The notes under the pieces: generated by a model
The model's input: only the letters and a program-made list of their open reading frames with translations
Databases searched by the model: none
Told to the model about the DNA's origin: nothing
Part shown: positions 36,611 through 50,860 of the stretch, piece by piece
Numbering within the stretch: the first letter of the stretch is position 1
Layout of the letters: each line of letters starts with the position of its first letter
Made by a program: the position numbers and the translations under genes
From: Darksidea phi
Lineage: Eukaryota > Ascomycota > Dothideomycetes > Pleosporales > Lentitheciaceae
Length of the DNA stretch: 64,000 nucleotides
Assembly: GCA_030770425.1 (NCBI GenBank)
Contig: JASJFT010000166.1
Location: 39,566 to 103,565, forward strand
Direction: 5' to 3'

Positions 36611-37045
36611 TATTATAACCCTATACGGACTATAGGATACGGGATATCCTAAGAAGATTAGAAGCTAAGATAGAGGCTTAGTTAGTAATCTAATATTATA
36701 TAATAATAATCTATTTAATTTATATTTTAGTAAATAGAGTAAATAGAGTATAACTAATTATAATCTATTTAATCTATATTTTAGTAAATAGAGTAGATAG
36801 AGTAAAATAGAGTAGAACGAATATAAAAGAGTAGAGAATCTCTTAGATTTTCTATTTTAACTCTTTATAGTTAATCTTTAGTTCTTTACCTAATACTTAC
36901 GAATAAGATTAGATCTTTTCCTAAGTAGTTATTCTAGTAATAGAATTTATTAACTTAATCTTAACTTATTAAAAATTAATAGTATAATAAATATTCTATT
37001 AGTTCTAACCTAGATCTCGTATAAAGATATATATAATATATAATA
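36611..37045 (+). repeat. Element C 5' LTR (435 bp)
   Basis: Begins TATTATAACCCTATAC, the RIP-mutated form of the TGTTACAACCCCACGC start seen at 63,928. It matches 57,998-58,432 throughout. Confidence 0.92.
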
Positions 37046-40000
37046 TATTAACTACTCTAAACTAAAGTTATATTAATATAGTAACTCTATCTAACTTATA
37101 TAATATCTTTAGAGAAAGTATAACTAGGACTCTAGTAATAAACCTAGTAGCTCTAATCTAATAATAAATAGCTTAAATAGTCGAGTTATAGTAGACTATA
37201 ATATTACTATAAGAATCCCTATAATAGGTACGAGTAGGACTTAAAACGAAGTTAAAAATTCTAATATTAAAGAAATATAATAGTAGAAAAGAGAGCTTAA
37301 GACTATTCCTTATATAATTAGATCTATACTACTAGTTTAACTCTACTATATTTATTAACGACTAGGATAAGATTCTTACTATAGGTATATATATAATAGG
37401 TAAAGCTACTATATAAATATAGCTTCTAATTAATAACTATATAGCTAATAAAGACTCCTTATTAAAGTAATATAACGAAATAAAAGTAGTATTTAAAGAT
37501 TAGGATTTATTTAAGAAATAGATATACTTAGTCTTCGGAAATATTAATAAGATCTAGTAGACTAAATACTAAATCTAAAGGTTAAGATAGACTAAGTTAG
37601 TAAGTACGTATACTACCGAATTTAAATAGCTATAGTATAAGATTAATTAAGACGATATACCTCTTATAGTTATATACTATAATAGACTTAAGAAACTAAT
37701 TAAGAATAAGTTAATCTAACTTAAAAAATTAGATAACCTAGTAGAACTAATCGAGATAGTAATTCGTATCGATAATCGACTATATAAACGAGTACTTAAG
37801 AGGTAAGATACTATAGAATTAGTAAGAGTCTATAGAAAAGAGTAAATAGCTTAAAAATATAGATTCTATAAGGGCTATAATAAAATAGATATTAGTATAG
37901 TCTAGAAAAAGAAATATCTAAAGAATAAGAAATATAAATAAGATAAGAGGTTATAGAAAGTTCTAGTAAATAAAATAAAACGATATTAAAATAAAAAAGT
38001 ATATCTATATTATAATATATAGAGATACTTTACTAGAAAGTATAATAAGAAAAAGAAAAATATAAAGAGCTAGAATAGTACTAGATATATAAATATAATT
38101 AGATATAATAAGAAAAAAGAAACTAAATTTAACTTAATACCTAAGATATAGTACGACGCTAGTAGATAGAATAAGATCGAAGAAGTTTCTTAATAATAAG
38201 AAAATCTAGAGCTCGAAATAGAAGAATTAATACTTTTAGAGCCGAAAGAAGTAATTATAAAAGATATTTTCTAATAACTAGTATATAACGAATACTAGAT
38301 ATATAAAACTAGCTAATATATTATAAAATACTATACTAGAGAGGTAGAACTAGTATATATTACTAGAGATTAAGACTAGTAGATAATTAGCTAGGTCTTA
38401 AAGCTCTAAGGACCGGAAGACTATAGGGTAACGTAGAATTAAGATAGTTTAGGTTATAAGAACCTATTATTTACGTAATATATAGGGGAATATAAATATT
38501 ATATATAGTAAAAGAAGAAGATTATAATACTTTCTAGAGATTACCTATATATATACCTCTAGAATAAGGAATATTCGATAATAGAATATTATTTATATAA
38601 TTATAATAACTAGACTAAAGAATATAAAGACTAGGAATAGCTAGAATAAAATAGCTACTATAATAATAAATATAAAAAGTACTTTCTAATAAAATATACT
38701 ATAGGGTAATAGCTATATAGACTAACTAGGGTAGATACTAAGGATTATAAATAAAATACTAACTATAGGATTATATATAAAGAATCTAGCTATAAAGTCT
38801 TATACTAGATATATTATAAAAGGGTATATATTCTATATCTAGCGTAAAGAGAGCTTATAACTAGAAGAAAAGGGAATATCTTCTACTAGAATCTTAAGAG
38901 GAGAGAATACCTTATAGAATAATACGAGTAATATAGTTATCTAATATAGAATAGGGATAGTTCTAAGAACCTAGAGATTAGTAAATAGCTAAGGGTCCTA
39001 GGTATATAGTAGAGATATTACGACGTCTAAAATAATAAGATAAACGTAGAATCTATTAATTAGAATATACTATTACTAGATAAAGATCTAGAAGAGGAGC
39101 TATAATAGATACTAAACTAGGAAATACCTTATAGAATTAGAAAAGAAGAAAATCTAAAGTTAGAATAACTAGGCGAGTCGCCTCTTTAATAAAATACTTA
39201 AAAGCTAAAGAATACCCCTAAAGAATAGAACCTCTATAATAATAAACTAAAAAACTAGATTATTATTAGCTATATTAGGGTCGTACTAATAAAAGTATCT
39301 AAAAGACGACTCTATAAATCGTATAAGAAGATATATAGTAACTAGCTAGATTAAAAGTAAATATATAGATTTATAGATAAAAAGTTTAAGCTATTATTAA
39401 TAGTAAAGTAGAGTTTATACTTCTATTATTAAAATTAGTAAAAGAATATAGGATTTCTTACTAAGTTAAAGAAAAATCTATACGAGTAAATCTTAAAGAT
39501 AGATTATCTATAGAATATAAAGGAGATATAATTTATCTTAAAATATAAAAAGTAACCCTAAAGGTAGAAAATATTAGAGACTATTATAGATTTAATATTA
39601 TAGAAATCGAAGATACTAATATAATTATTAGTTATAACTAGCTAGTAATATATAATTTATAAATAGATTAGAAACTATATAAAGTACTAGACTATAAGTA
39701 GATAGCTTAAGTCGTAGAAATTAGAAGATTAAGAAGATCTAGCTACGAGATCTAGTATATACCCTAAAAAGGGAGAATAGATTTAATTTTATTTTATAAG
39801 ATTATAAGAATCTATAAGAAGAACTTATAGAAAGTTAGTATTATTATAGTATAAAGAGTTACGACTATATAAGAAGAACTATAACTAATAATATCTTAAG
39901 ACTATAAGAAGTTCTAAAAGCTATTTAAAGAATATCTAAATACTAATTTACTAGAATACTAGAAATAGGATTACGAGATATATCTAGAATAGAGTATAAA

Positions 40001-40903
40001 GCTTAAGCCTAGACCTATATACTCGTTAATAATAGATTAATAAGAAGAATTAAAAGAGTATCTAATAAAAAACTTAGAAAAAGGATATATTAGAGAAAGT
40101 TAAAGCTCTATAGTATTATTAATTTTATTTATTCTAAAGAAGAATAAAAAGTTATAACTTTATATAGATTATAAATACTTAAATAACGTTATAAAGAAAA
40201 ATAGATACCTATTATTACTAATTAGAGAACTTATAGACTAGCTCTAAAGAGTTAAGTAAATTATAAAATTTAATATCTAAGAGGGATTTTACTAGATTTA
40301 AATAGTAAAGGGGTATAAAAAGTATATAATATTTAAGACCTAATATAAACTCTATAAGTATAGAGTTATACTATTTAAACTAATAAATATACTAGTAATA
40401 TTTTAGTTAATTATTAATAGAATATTAAATAAATACTTAGATATATTCTATATAGTATATCTAGACGATATTCTTATATATAGTAAAGAAATACTAGAAG
40501 AATATAAAGAATATATAAAGAAAGTACTATAAAAGTTATAGTAAAATAGATTACTATTTTATCTAGATAAATATAAATTCTATAGAATAGAAACTAAATA
40601 TCTAAGTTTTATTATTTCGCGAGAAGAAGTATCTATAGACCCTAAGAAAGTATAGATTATAAGGAAATAGCTAATTCTAATATTAGTTAAGAATATATAA
40701 TCCTTTTTAGGATTTACTAACTTTTATTAAAAGTTTATTAAAGACTACTTAAAGACTATATCTCTACTTATAGAGGTAACTAAAAAGGAAAAAGAATTTT
40801 AATAGAATTAGAAATAATAGGAAGCTTTTAATAAGCTTAAAATCTTATTTATATTAGTATTTATATTATAGATATATAATCTAATAAGACCTCTTAAAGT
40901 AGA
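37046..40903 (+). pseudogene. Element C gag-pol remains, first part (gag, protease, RT)
   Basis: Gag-like frame at about 37,200-38,300, then protease and reverse transcriptase (about 39,960-40,880). The RT active-site codons at 40,458-40,469 still read Y-L-D-D, unlike the other elements here. The frame is interrupted at 40,903 by element D within the start of RNase H. Many stops remain, so it is inactive. Confidence 0.82.
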
Positions 40904-41065
40904 TATTATAGATAGTAGTATATATAATAGCTAGCCTATAGCGCTAGTCTATATAGCTAGGGCTATATAACTAAGGTCTATATAGTAGTACCCTAAGGCT
41001 AGTTAATTAGTTAATAAATATATAATCTATTTAAAAGACGGTACCCTTTATAGATAAGCCTAATA
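40904..41065 (+). repeat. Element D 5' LTR (162 bp)
   Basis: Begins TATTATAGATAGTAG and ends CTAATA. It aligns with 55,194-55,355 over its full length. Confidence 0.9.
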
Positions 41066-44000
41066 AATAGTAGCTTCGAAGCGGTACGAATTATAGACCT
41101 CTTTAGAGTAAGCTATTAATACTAAACTCGAGTATATAAGTAGACGGTCTAACTACTACTAAAACTATATACCGCTACTATACTTATAGTAACTACTAAA
41201 AGCTATTAGTAGTAAGGTCTAAGAAGATTTAAAGGTAAATATTAGCTTAGTATCTCTTAAGGTATTATATTAATATAGATTTAATATCCTTAAGATATTA
41301 AACTACCGCTAAACTAATCGAATATAGCGGAAAATATATATATAATATATTAGTAGAGTTGTATACTTAGATAGAATTAAATAAATAATAAGTCCTTTAA
41401 GAGCGCTATAATCTATAATAGACTATTATTAATATCTAAGTTAATAAATATTAATAGTTATATATATACCTAAGGATATCCTCTACTAGAATTTTAATAT
41501 ATTTTAGTTTAATAGAAACGTCTATTTATATCCGCTAGAGCCCTTACTACTAGTAGATAAGCTCCTTTCTAATATATTAAGTATTAACTACTATTATAAA
41601 TATAAGGTAACTACTATTAATATTATTATTTACTAATTATCTAGTACTAGAAAAATACTTTTATTAATACTACTTCTACTTTTATACTATTCTTATACTA
41701 TTACTTAGCTATACTTCTTTATATCTCTTTAATACTAGTACTTCTCTATAATATATTTATATATATCCTACCTATATTAACTAATAGACTAGGAGATATT
41801 TTATTACTAGTTCTACGATATTTAAGCTAGCGGCTACCTCTAGGGATAGTATACTATTAGTAATTAACGAGATAGTAATCTATCTACTCCTAGAGCTCCT
41901 CCCGTTGGCGGTATAGCTAGTCTACTAGCTTATCTAATTTACTAATTATAACCTCGAATATAGAAGGATATTTACTAAGATAGTATAAGAATATATCTAT
42001 ATTATTACTAAACTCTATCCCCTACCGTCTCTATTATTATTAGCGGACCGTCTATCTAGTAACGAAGACGCCCTAGGACTTAACTATCTATTTTAATAGT
42101 CGCTTTAAGTTAATAAGATATTAGATAAGAAGGTTATTAAGACTAATACTAATTAATTAATAGAGAGTATTAGTCCTCTCGCCTATTACTAACTATTTTA
42201 ACGATAGAGATAAGAATACTTAGTTAGAATTAATAAACTAATTCTAGACTTAACTATTCTAATTCTAGAAGCCCTAGAGAAGCTATCTATTTAAAAAACG
42301 CGTTTATAGTTTCTACTTAAATAACTATAATATAGAGATCTAGAGATAATATTTAAGCCCCGTCTATAGGAAGAGACTTCGCTACTAAGCTATATATTAA
42401 TTAGGATAAACAAATTAACGAAAACTATAGTACTAGATTAGCTAAACTAATTAGATATAATGAATTAGCTACTAATAACTATATTATATAAGGGTCCCGT
42501 CTTAAAGGCCTAATAACCTACTATTAAAGATACTAAATAATCTATTAATTTAGATTAACTATCTCCGACGGACTAGTCCTTTAGATAATAAAGAATTACC
42601 TTTATAACTAATACTAATTCTTTTATTCTATACCTTACTCTATAACTAATCTCCGCGCTTTCTTAATATAAAATAAGCGAAAATTCTATAATATAAAGTA
42701 TTCCTAGTCTATTTTCGACGTTAGTAAATACGTAGAATAAGTTAAAAAAGCTATTAATAATAAGAATTAGATAGTCTATTTCGTTATAAGTCGTATATAT
42801 AGCTAATCGTATAGAAGAAGAATAATAGCTATATAATAACTCTAAGAAAGAAGTAGAGGTACTCTAGATATAATAGTCTATATACTATAATATACCGAGA
42901 TTATTTAAAGACTCGGGTTTTCTAGTATAGAATATCTAAGAAAGGCCTTATAATAAGCTATATACTAAATTATTAATAAAATAAGCCTAGTCTATACTAG
43001 ATAATATTTATAATAGTATTAAAATATTCGAAGATATTTAAAGAAGAAGAGAACTAAAAAGGGTTTACTAAAGTAAGTAGACGATAGTAGACGAATATAC
43101 TATAACTAATATATCTAGACTAAAGTTATACCTATAGATAGTTTATAAGAGAATATTATTATTAGTTAAAAACTCTACTAAACGACGGCGACGAAGAGCT
43201 AAATAAGTTATAGTATAAGACCTCGTATAACTTAAACTTACTAGCTTTATAGATATCTAAGTAAAGACTTTATAAGATCTTATAAATAATATTAGATTAA
43301 TATTAAAAAAGAAGATTAATAGTCTTATAAGAAATATACTAACTATCTTAAATACTTAAAGAAAAGATACTATATCGAGGTTAATACCTACCTTATTAAC
43401 GTTATAGACGCCGTTCTCTTACTAGATACCCCTAATAGCCCCCGTTTATAATAAACTAATCTATAATTTTCTCTTATATACCCCTTATTAGTATAATATA
43501 CGTTAGATAGAGCTATCTAATTTAGAAAAGAAAATAAGTAAATTACGAAGAATAATAGTATAACTTAAGAAGGTATAGATAAGAAATAAGTAAATAAGAC
43601 TTATAGAATTATATAGAGAATAGAGTATAGTAAATAATCTATAATCTAGGTATATATTATATAGATTAAATATCGTAACTATAGACTTCTTAAATCTTAT
43701 TATACTATTATTAAGTAAAGTCGTAAGAGTAGTATTAACTTTATTAGTTTAGTAATAAACGACGACTAACGAGTAATATAAATAAGAGTAATTACTAGAT
43801 TTACTTCGAATAATAGATTTTCTATAATAAATCTTATAATTATTATAAGACTCTTCTTATTAGAAAAATATAGAATTAACTACTATACCTCTATTATATA
43901 GTAACGGTATACCTCTACTAATAAATATCTAGTAAGAATAAGAGTATAGCCGCGTAGTCTTATAGAATAGATTTTAATATTTAAATTAATCTAGGTAACT

Positions 44001-45900
44001 AATTTAAGTATAGTAGTAATAATAATAATAATCTATTATAATACTATATAAAAGTAATAACCTACTATATCTATAAGCTACGGCGGATTAGCTAGTTATA
44101 GTATAGATACTACTATAAATAATAAGACTATAAAGTATATAGACCCTATATATACTATATAGGTATCTAGAACGAGTTTTATCTTAATAATAGTTATAGA
44201 AATAAACTATAGTAGGCCTAGATATTCCTCTATATAGTTAATATAGAATACTAGACTAAAGATATAGAATAGTAACTAGAGTAAAGAGAATAGTACTAAG
44301 TATAAGAGAAACGCTTATAGTATATAATAATAGTTTCTATACTATATTTTTAATAAAAGAGAAGATAAATAAGTAAGCTAACTATATTAAGATTATAAGT
44401 AGAGATATTTATTTTTAAGACGTAGATATTAGGTACTTTAATTCCGAACTATAAAATATAAATAATAATAGTATATATATTAACTAGAAAAAGATTATAT
44501 ATAAAAATATCTATTATTTTATAAATATAGTCTAAGTTATAACTATAATATATTCTAACTACGTTATAAGGGTATATTTCTAGAAATATCTAAGAAATAG
44601 TATATAGATATAGTATAACGACGTTCTTATAAATAGTATATATACCTATCTTTATAGTAGATATAACGTAAATAATTAAATAATTCTACTTAACTATAAG
44701 TTTAAATATAATATAGTAAATATCTATATAAATCTAAAAAGCTATAAGTATACTATATAAGATATTATTATAGAAAATTCTATTAGAATCTTTATAATAA
44801 ATATTATATATAACTTATAGAATACCGGCTATAACTAGCTAGGATAAGATAAGTATAAGTAGATTTAGACTATTTTCTATAAACTTAATTCTAATATCTA
44901 GCTCTTTATACCGGATCCTACTAGTAACCTAATTATATATTTTAAAACTTTTCTCTAATAGCTTAAGAATCGAATAAGAGTTTAATAATAAAAAGCTAAA
45001 GAGAAATTAGATTCGTATACCCTAAGTTACTCGTTTAATCAATTATCTATACTTAACTCTATAAGATTATTATATTAATAAACTTAATATCGGCCGTTAG
45101 TTAAATATTAGAGCTATAGTAGTAACTTAGGATAAGAGTAATAGAACTAGGACTATTAAGAATATAGACTTATATAATTTAATAAGTCTAATATAAATAC
45201 TTAGTAATTACTATAAACTATACGAACGATAACTTAAGAAAGAGAAAATAGATAATATACTAAATAGAGAATCTTTTACTACTAACTAGACTAATAGACT
45301 AATTAGTCGAATTAGTAAGAAGACGGCGGAAACTTCGCCCCTAAAAACCGTACGTTTAATATTAACGCTAAATAGAATAAGTAATAAGAAGGGGATAAAT
45401 AATAAGACCTATATAATAATAAGTAATTAAAGAATAAGTTAAATAATAGACTAGAGGAAGAACCTATACTTAAGTTTAAAATATTCTAGTAAGAGAAGGA
45501 ACTTAAACCTTTCTATCTCCCGGACTATAATCTTAAGGTAGTAGATCCTTCTATATATATCTATATAGTATTTATAAAATCTAAATTTATTAATTTTAAG
45601 AGAAACTATTAACTACTATCTTATATATACTATAGTTACTAGACTATATTTATATCTAATAATTAGCTATATAAGTACTTATAAGATATTAGATATTTTA
45701 TATTAGTTAGAGAATCTAATAACGACGGAATATCTAAGATAAAAAATAAAAGAATCTCGTAGATATAAGTAAGTCCTAAAGAAAGAATAGGGCTATATTA
45801 ATATATATAGTATTAAACTAGGAATACTAGGTCGATAGCCTCTCTACTAATAATTAAGTAACTACTAATATTAATAATATACGGCGGATAACTAATATCC
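41066..45900 (+). other. Element D 5' internal region, gag expected but not resolved
   Basis: 4.8 kb between the LTR and the protease region. The sequence just inside the LTR (tagcttcgaagcgg) is the expected place of the primer-binding site. Frames are heavily broken. I could not identify Gag motifs with confidence or exclude another nested element. Confidence 0.35.
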
Positions 45901-48900
45901 CTATTATATAATTATTAATATATAATTATCTAATAAATCTAAATAAATAGCGATACTAGTAATATCTTAAGATAAAAGTAATATTCTACCCTAATAAAGA
46001 TATAACTATTATTATCCTAGATATAGGAGTATTAATTATACTTATTAATAAGATATTCTAGAAGTATTTCCTACTATATATAATAATTAAGCTTTTTAAT
46101 AAGCCGCTCCTATTAAAAGAACTCGGCGAAGAATAGTATAAATTAAGGTTATATATATACGAAAAAGTATATCTACTTACTATAAATATAAAAGAGGTAG
46201 ATATCCTAATAATTATTAATATTACTATATATATAGTAAAGAGCTTAGAACTAGGACTTTTAATAGATATAAATATCTTAGGGTTTAAATAAATTACTAT
46301 TAATATAAATACGGGAGAAATAATTTTCCTAAATTACTAATAAGCTAGAGTTCTAATCTAGTTCGTATTTAAAAAATCTCTATCTAGAATATATAAGATC
46401 TTATACGTTAAGAATACTATTATACCCGCGTTTTTAATATAATATATTAAGATTAAGTTAAAAGGATTATTAGAAGACTATAATCTAGATTTCTAACTCT
46501 AGTATATAGTCTTTTACTATATAACTAGTTACTAGAGGATATTAAATTCTAAATCGATATATATTCTTTTTTAAAATAATACCTATAAATATATTACTAT
46601 TTAGTATAATATACGCCTAGACTATATTATACTACTAGATATAAATAAATACTATTAAGTTAATAAAAAGTTAGAGGTCGATATTACTTTTACTAGACTA
46701 GAAGTACTAAACTAGTAGCTACGAAACTTATCTATAGTAGAAATCTATCTTATAGAAATAATAAAGATAAACCTAGATAGTTCTACCCTATATACTAAAT
46801 TATAGCCGATATTAAATATAAAGATAACCCTTCTAAACGATATTATTATTTTTAGGACGGAATATTTAAATAATATAAGAATCCTAGCGCCTATTTATAA
46901 ATAATTTTCTATACTATTTATAAATAGAGCTTCTATAGTAGATATCTCGAAAGAAAATTATATAAGAATTCTACTTATATCTAGATAGAAAAATATAAAG
47001 CTTAATATTCGCCTATATAACCTAATACCTAAGAAATAATTATTAGTAGACGAATTATTCGATAAGCTTTATTAAGATAGAAAAATATCCTAGATAATCT
47101 AAAATACGTATTTTAGTTATCTAGTATTCGTCGTTTAGAAAATTATAGTTAATAAGAATAGGAACGTTTTACGTAAAGAATATCTTATAGTTAATCTATA
47201 AGTATTAAATAAAGTAGTAGTAAAAGACTCTTACCCGCTACGAAAGTAATCCGATATTATTTAAAATCTTAAAGGTACTTTCTATATTAGTATTATTAAT
47301 AGTATTAGCTTTTTCTATTAATAGTTAATAGCTAAGGAAGATTACTATAAGCTAGCTATTAATAGTTATTAAAATTAAGAGCTACTATACGTTACTATTA
47401 TAGATTATATTAACTCTATTTAATACGTCTAACGCTAAATAGAAGGTATTATATAAGATTTTCTATTCGTTTAAGTCTATATTAATAATTTTATTATTTT
47501 CTTAAATAGCTTAAAAGAATATTAATTATATCTATATTAAGTATTTACTAGACTAGATCGTCTCTACTTCTTACTCTTAGCTAAAAAGTACTATATTAGG
47601 TACCTAATAGTTACGATTTTAGACTAGAAGGTTAATATATTTAAACTTTTAACTATAGATAAAAGAATTACTACCTTTTGGAATTTAAAGTTTTTTAAAA
47701 ATACTATTTAACTAAAAATCTATATAGACTTAGCTAGTTACCTAAGAGATAAATTGTAAGGAATTAAGGAATTCCTAAGAAGTAACCTTTAATAGGTTAT
47801 TTCCTATTTAGGTTTAGCCTATATTACTAAGCTATTATTATAGCTAGATTCTATAGGTTATTCTGAGTAGAATGGTATATAGCTCATTTAAATTGGACTA
47901 ATATTGAGCTAGATATTGGAGGATAAAGTTATTAGTAATCAGGTTAATTCTAGAAGATTCTAGTAACTACTAGACTAGCTAGTATTACTAATAAGTATTA
48001 GAAATACTTGATTTCTAATACTTATATAATACTTACTAAGCTATTCTAGAATATTCTATTACTAATCAAGATTAGTAATAGATTTCTTAGCTAGAAGTAT
48101 ATAAGGAGGATAACCTTCGTTAGATAGTTAGCTCTATAACCTAATAACCTAATTGTTAAATAAGTTAATATATTATTATATTATCTTATTATCTTTTTAC
48201 CTTATTTAGTTATACTTCCGCCCTCCTAAATACTATTTATAGTATTCTATTAGGTTCTACTATAAATAGGAAGAAAGCTAAGCTTAATAAGCGCTCCCCC
48301 CGCTTATATAAGCTACCCCTTTCTTAATATAAATACCCTTATTATACTTAGCTATTAGGCCTATTATAGGACCTTAAAATAGAACTTCTCCGTTTCGCGC
48401 CTTAGGGTAAGTTCTAGCGTAAAAAATTTAAAAAATAAATTTTAATTAAAGATAACCTAGACCTACGAATGGTATTTAATATATTATAATACGAGTTTAC
48501 TAAAAATATTAAGCTATTCTATACTAATCCTAATTATTCTTTATATATTAATATTAATATATTTAAGAAATAGGACTTTAGTATATTTATATACTATATA
48601 ATTAGTAATCTAGAACCTAATATAAAAGTAATCTCTACCCTATTAGGATTCGAAGGTATAGAAAATAAACCTATAGTATAGTTAAAAAAGATAAAAGATT
48701 TTTCTAAAGACTTTATTTAACTAATTATATTCCTATTAAAATAACTCTCAATAGCTAAGAAGAATTACTAGCCAACGGAACTAGAAATATTAGTAGTAGT
48801 ATAGATAATAAAGAAGCTCCGCTATACTATTTTAGAAGCGCGGAAATACTACGTTTTTATAGACTATTTAGTAATAATAGTAATATTATATTAAAAGCTA

Positions 48901-50860
48901 CTTATATTAATATCTACCGATCGACTAAACCTATAGTTAATACGTTATACTTAATATTTTTAATAATTTCTAAATATCGAGATATAATATTAGTCTAGTC
49001 GAATATATTATATACTAGATACTCTTAGCTACCTATAGGGTAAGATAGCGGAAGTAGATCTAAAAATAGATATAATTAAGAACCTAAAATATACCTATAG
49101 CGCTAGTATTAACTACTAGTTAATAGAAATATAGTAGATAAAAGTAAAACCTAATTTATAATCGAGTATTTAATAGATATCTTAATAGATATCTTAATAG
49201 ATATTCTAATAGATATTATAAGTATATTAGATATCCTCTAAGAAAGTAATAAATTAGTAAAATAATAAATATAATCTTTATAGACTTATTATCTAGAATA
49301 TAGCCTATTTCTTAAATAAACGAGTAATAAGTAATATATATATATTTAATATTATCCTTATAAATATAACAGATAATTTTAAAGAGTATTTAAAGAAAGT
49401 ATATAATAAAAATATATATTAGTAGAAGATACTAAAAGTTATCGACGAAGAGCCCGACGATTCTAAGGAATAAGACTAACCTTTAAAAGAATAAACTTTA
49501 ATTAAAAGAGTAGACTTACTATATTATTAGGACTAGATAGATTATATAGAATAGCTTTATATTCTTAAAGCTATAGTTAAAAAAGTATTCGAGTAAGTAT
49601 ATAACTAGTATTTTTATCTAGGTTACTACTAGACCTATAAAAGACTACGTAGAGTAGTCTTTATTAGAAAAATAACTAAACTTCTAAAAATCTATATTAA
49701 ATATTATCTAACTTATATTTAAAATAGAATAGAATATTATAAACTATATAGTAGTCTAGAATTAATACTAAGCTCGGGATAATTATATCTTACTATTACT
49801 ATAGATATCGTAACTAGATTATTAGCTAGTACTATAATCTTTAATACTCTAATAACTACTACTTATAAGAAATCTAAGCGAATCCTCTTTATACTAGAAA
49901 TAATCGACTAGATAGTAAAAGAGTAAGGCGTAGCCCTAATTAGAACTCTTATCGATTAAGAATAAGACCTTCTATAAGAAATTATATCTAATAGAAACTA
50001 ATATTTTCTAAATAAGCTATAGGAGTATATACTTAAGTCTACTAGAGTAATCTTTTTATTTAGTATAGTATAGTACCCGTAGACCGACGGTTAATCTAAG
50101 AGGATAAATTAAATAATAGAGGTAATACTTCGATATTTCTATATAGCTAATTCTAATAAGAATTAGATTAGTACCCTACTATTTATTAAGTTTATAATAA
50201 ATAGTACCCCTAATATATTAACTAGTATTTCGCCTATAGAATAAATCTAAGGTTTTAATACCCGTAATCTATTAATAGTATTAGCGGATCTATCTTTAGT
50301 TAACTATACTAATCTCCGTCTTTAATACTAAGATATATTATATAAAGCGTTAGCTTTTACTAATATTAATATAAAATACTAGTATAATAAACGATATAAA
50401 GCCCTTTAACTAAAAGTTAAAGACTAGATAATATTAAAACTTTACTATAAATATTACGTATATAGATATCTAAATAGAAAGCTCGATATCTAATAAATAG
50501 AACTACTTAAGATTATTATAAAGATTAATAAGAATACTTATAAGCTAGAGCTACCCGAATATATAAGAATCTATCTAGTAATTTTAATTATATAAATCAA
50601 ACTATTACTACCTAGAATAGATTTCTTTAATAGGAAAATCGAGACCCGCTAAGAACTAGTAGCTACGACGGATAAAGAGTTTCTAAAATATAAAATTAAG
50701 TAATTTCTTATCTAATAAGTAGATAAGTATATAGGACGAGTATAATACCTAGTTTAATAAAAAGAATAGGGTAGTATATATAATTAATAATACGATATTA
50801 AAGATCTATAGAATATAAAAGAACTAATAGTAAAATATAATACTATATATCTAGAGACGT
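45901..50860 (+). pseudogene. Element D pol remains (protease, RT, RNase H, integrase, chromodomain)
   Basis: Protease-like LDIG motif near 46,020. RT at about 47,230-47,740 (SDIIQNLKGTFYISIINS; active site 47,478-47,489 reads Y-I-N-N for Y-I-D-D). The frame is interrupted at 47,755 by a solo-LTR-like insertion, then resumes with RNase H (TELEILVV near 48,780; STDRLNLQLIR). Integrase runs at about 49,780-50,480 (YPQTDGQSKR retained) and the chromodomain at about 50,690-50,850 (YLVQ..KDLQNIKELI). TAG and TAA stand in for Gln or Trp codons. Inactive. Confidence 0.83.
47755..48156 (+). mobile_element. Solo LTR-like insertion inside D, only lightly RIP-mutated
   Basis: 402 bp starting TGTAAGGAATTAAGG, flanked by taaat at 47,750-47,754 and 48,157-48,161. 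It contains a TATA-like tatataagg near 48,101 and a short inverted repeat at about 47,990-48,030. Unlike its surroundings it keeps many TpG and several CpA. The start is typical of fungal Copia-type LTRs. The 3' end is TTGT rather than CA, so the exact boundary or class is uncertain. Confidence 0.65.

Noticed and set aside
47755..48156. Cut-and-paste DNA transposon instead of an LTR
   Set aside because: The ends are not inverted repeats of each other, and the TG start with an internal TATA-like element fits an LTR better, although the 3' end is not canonical.
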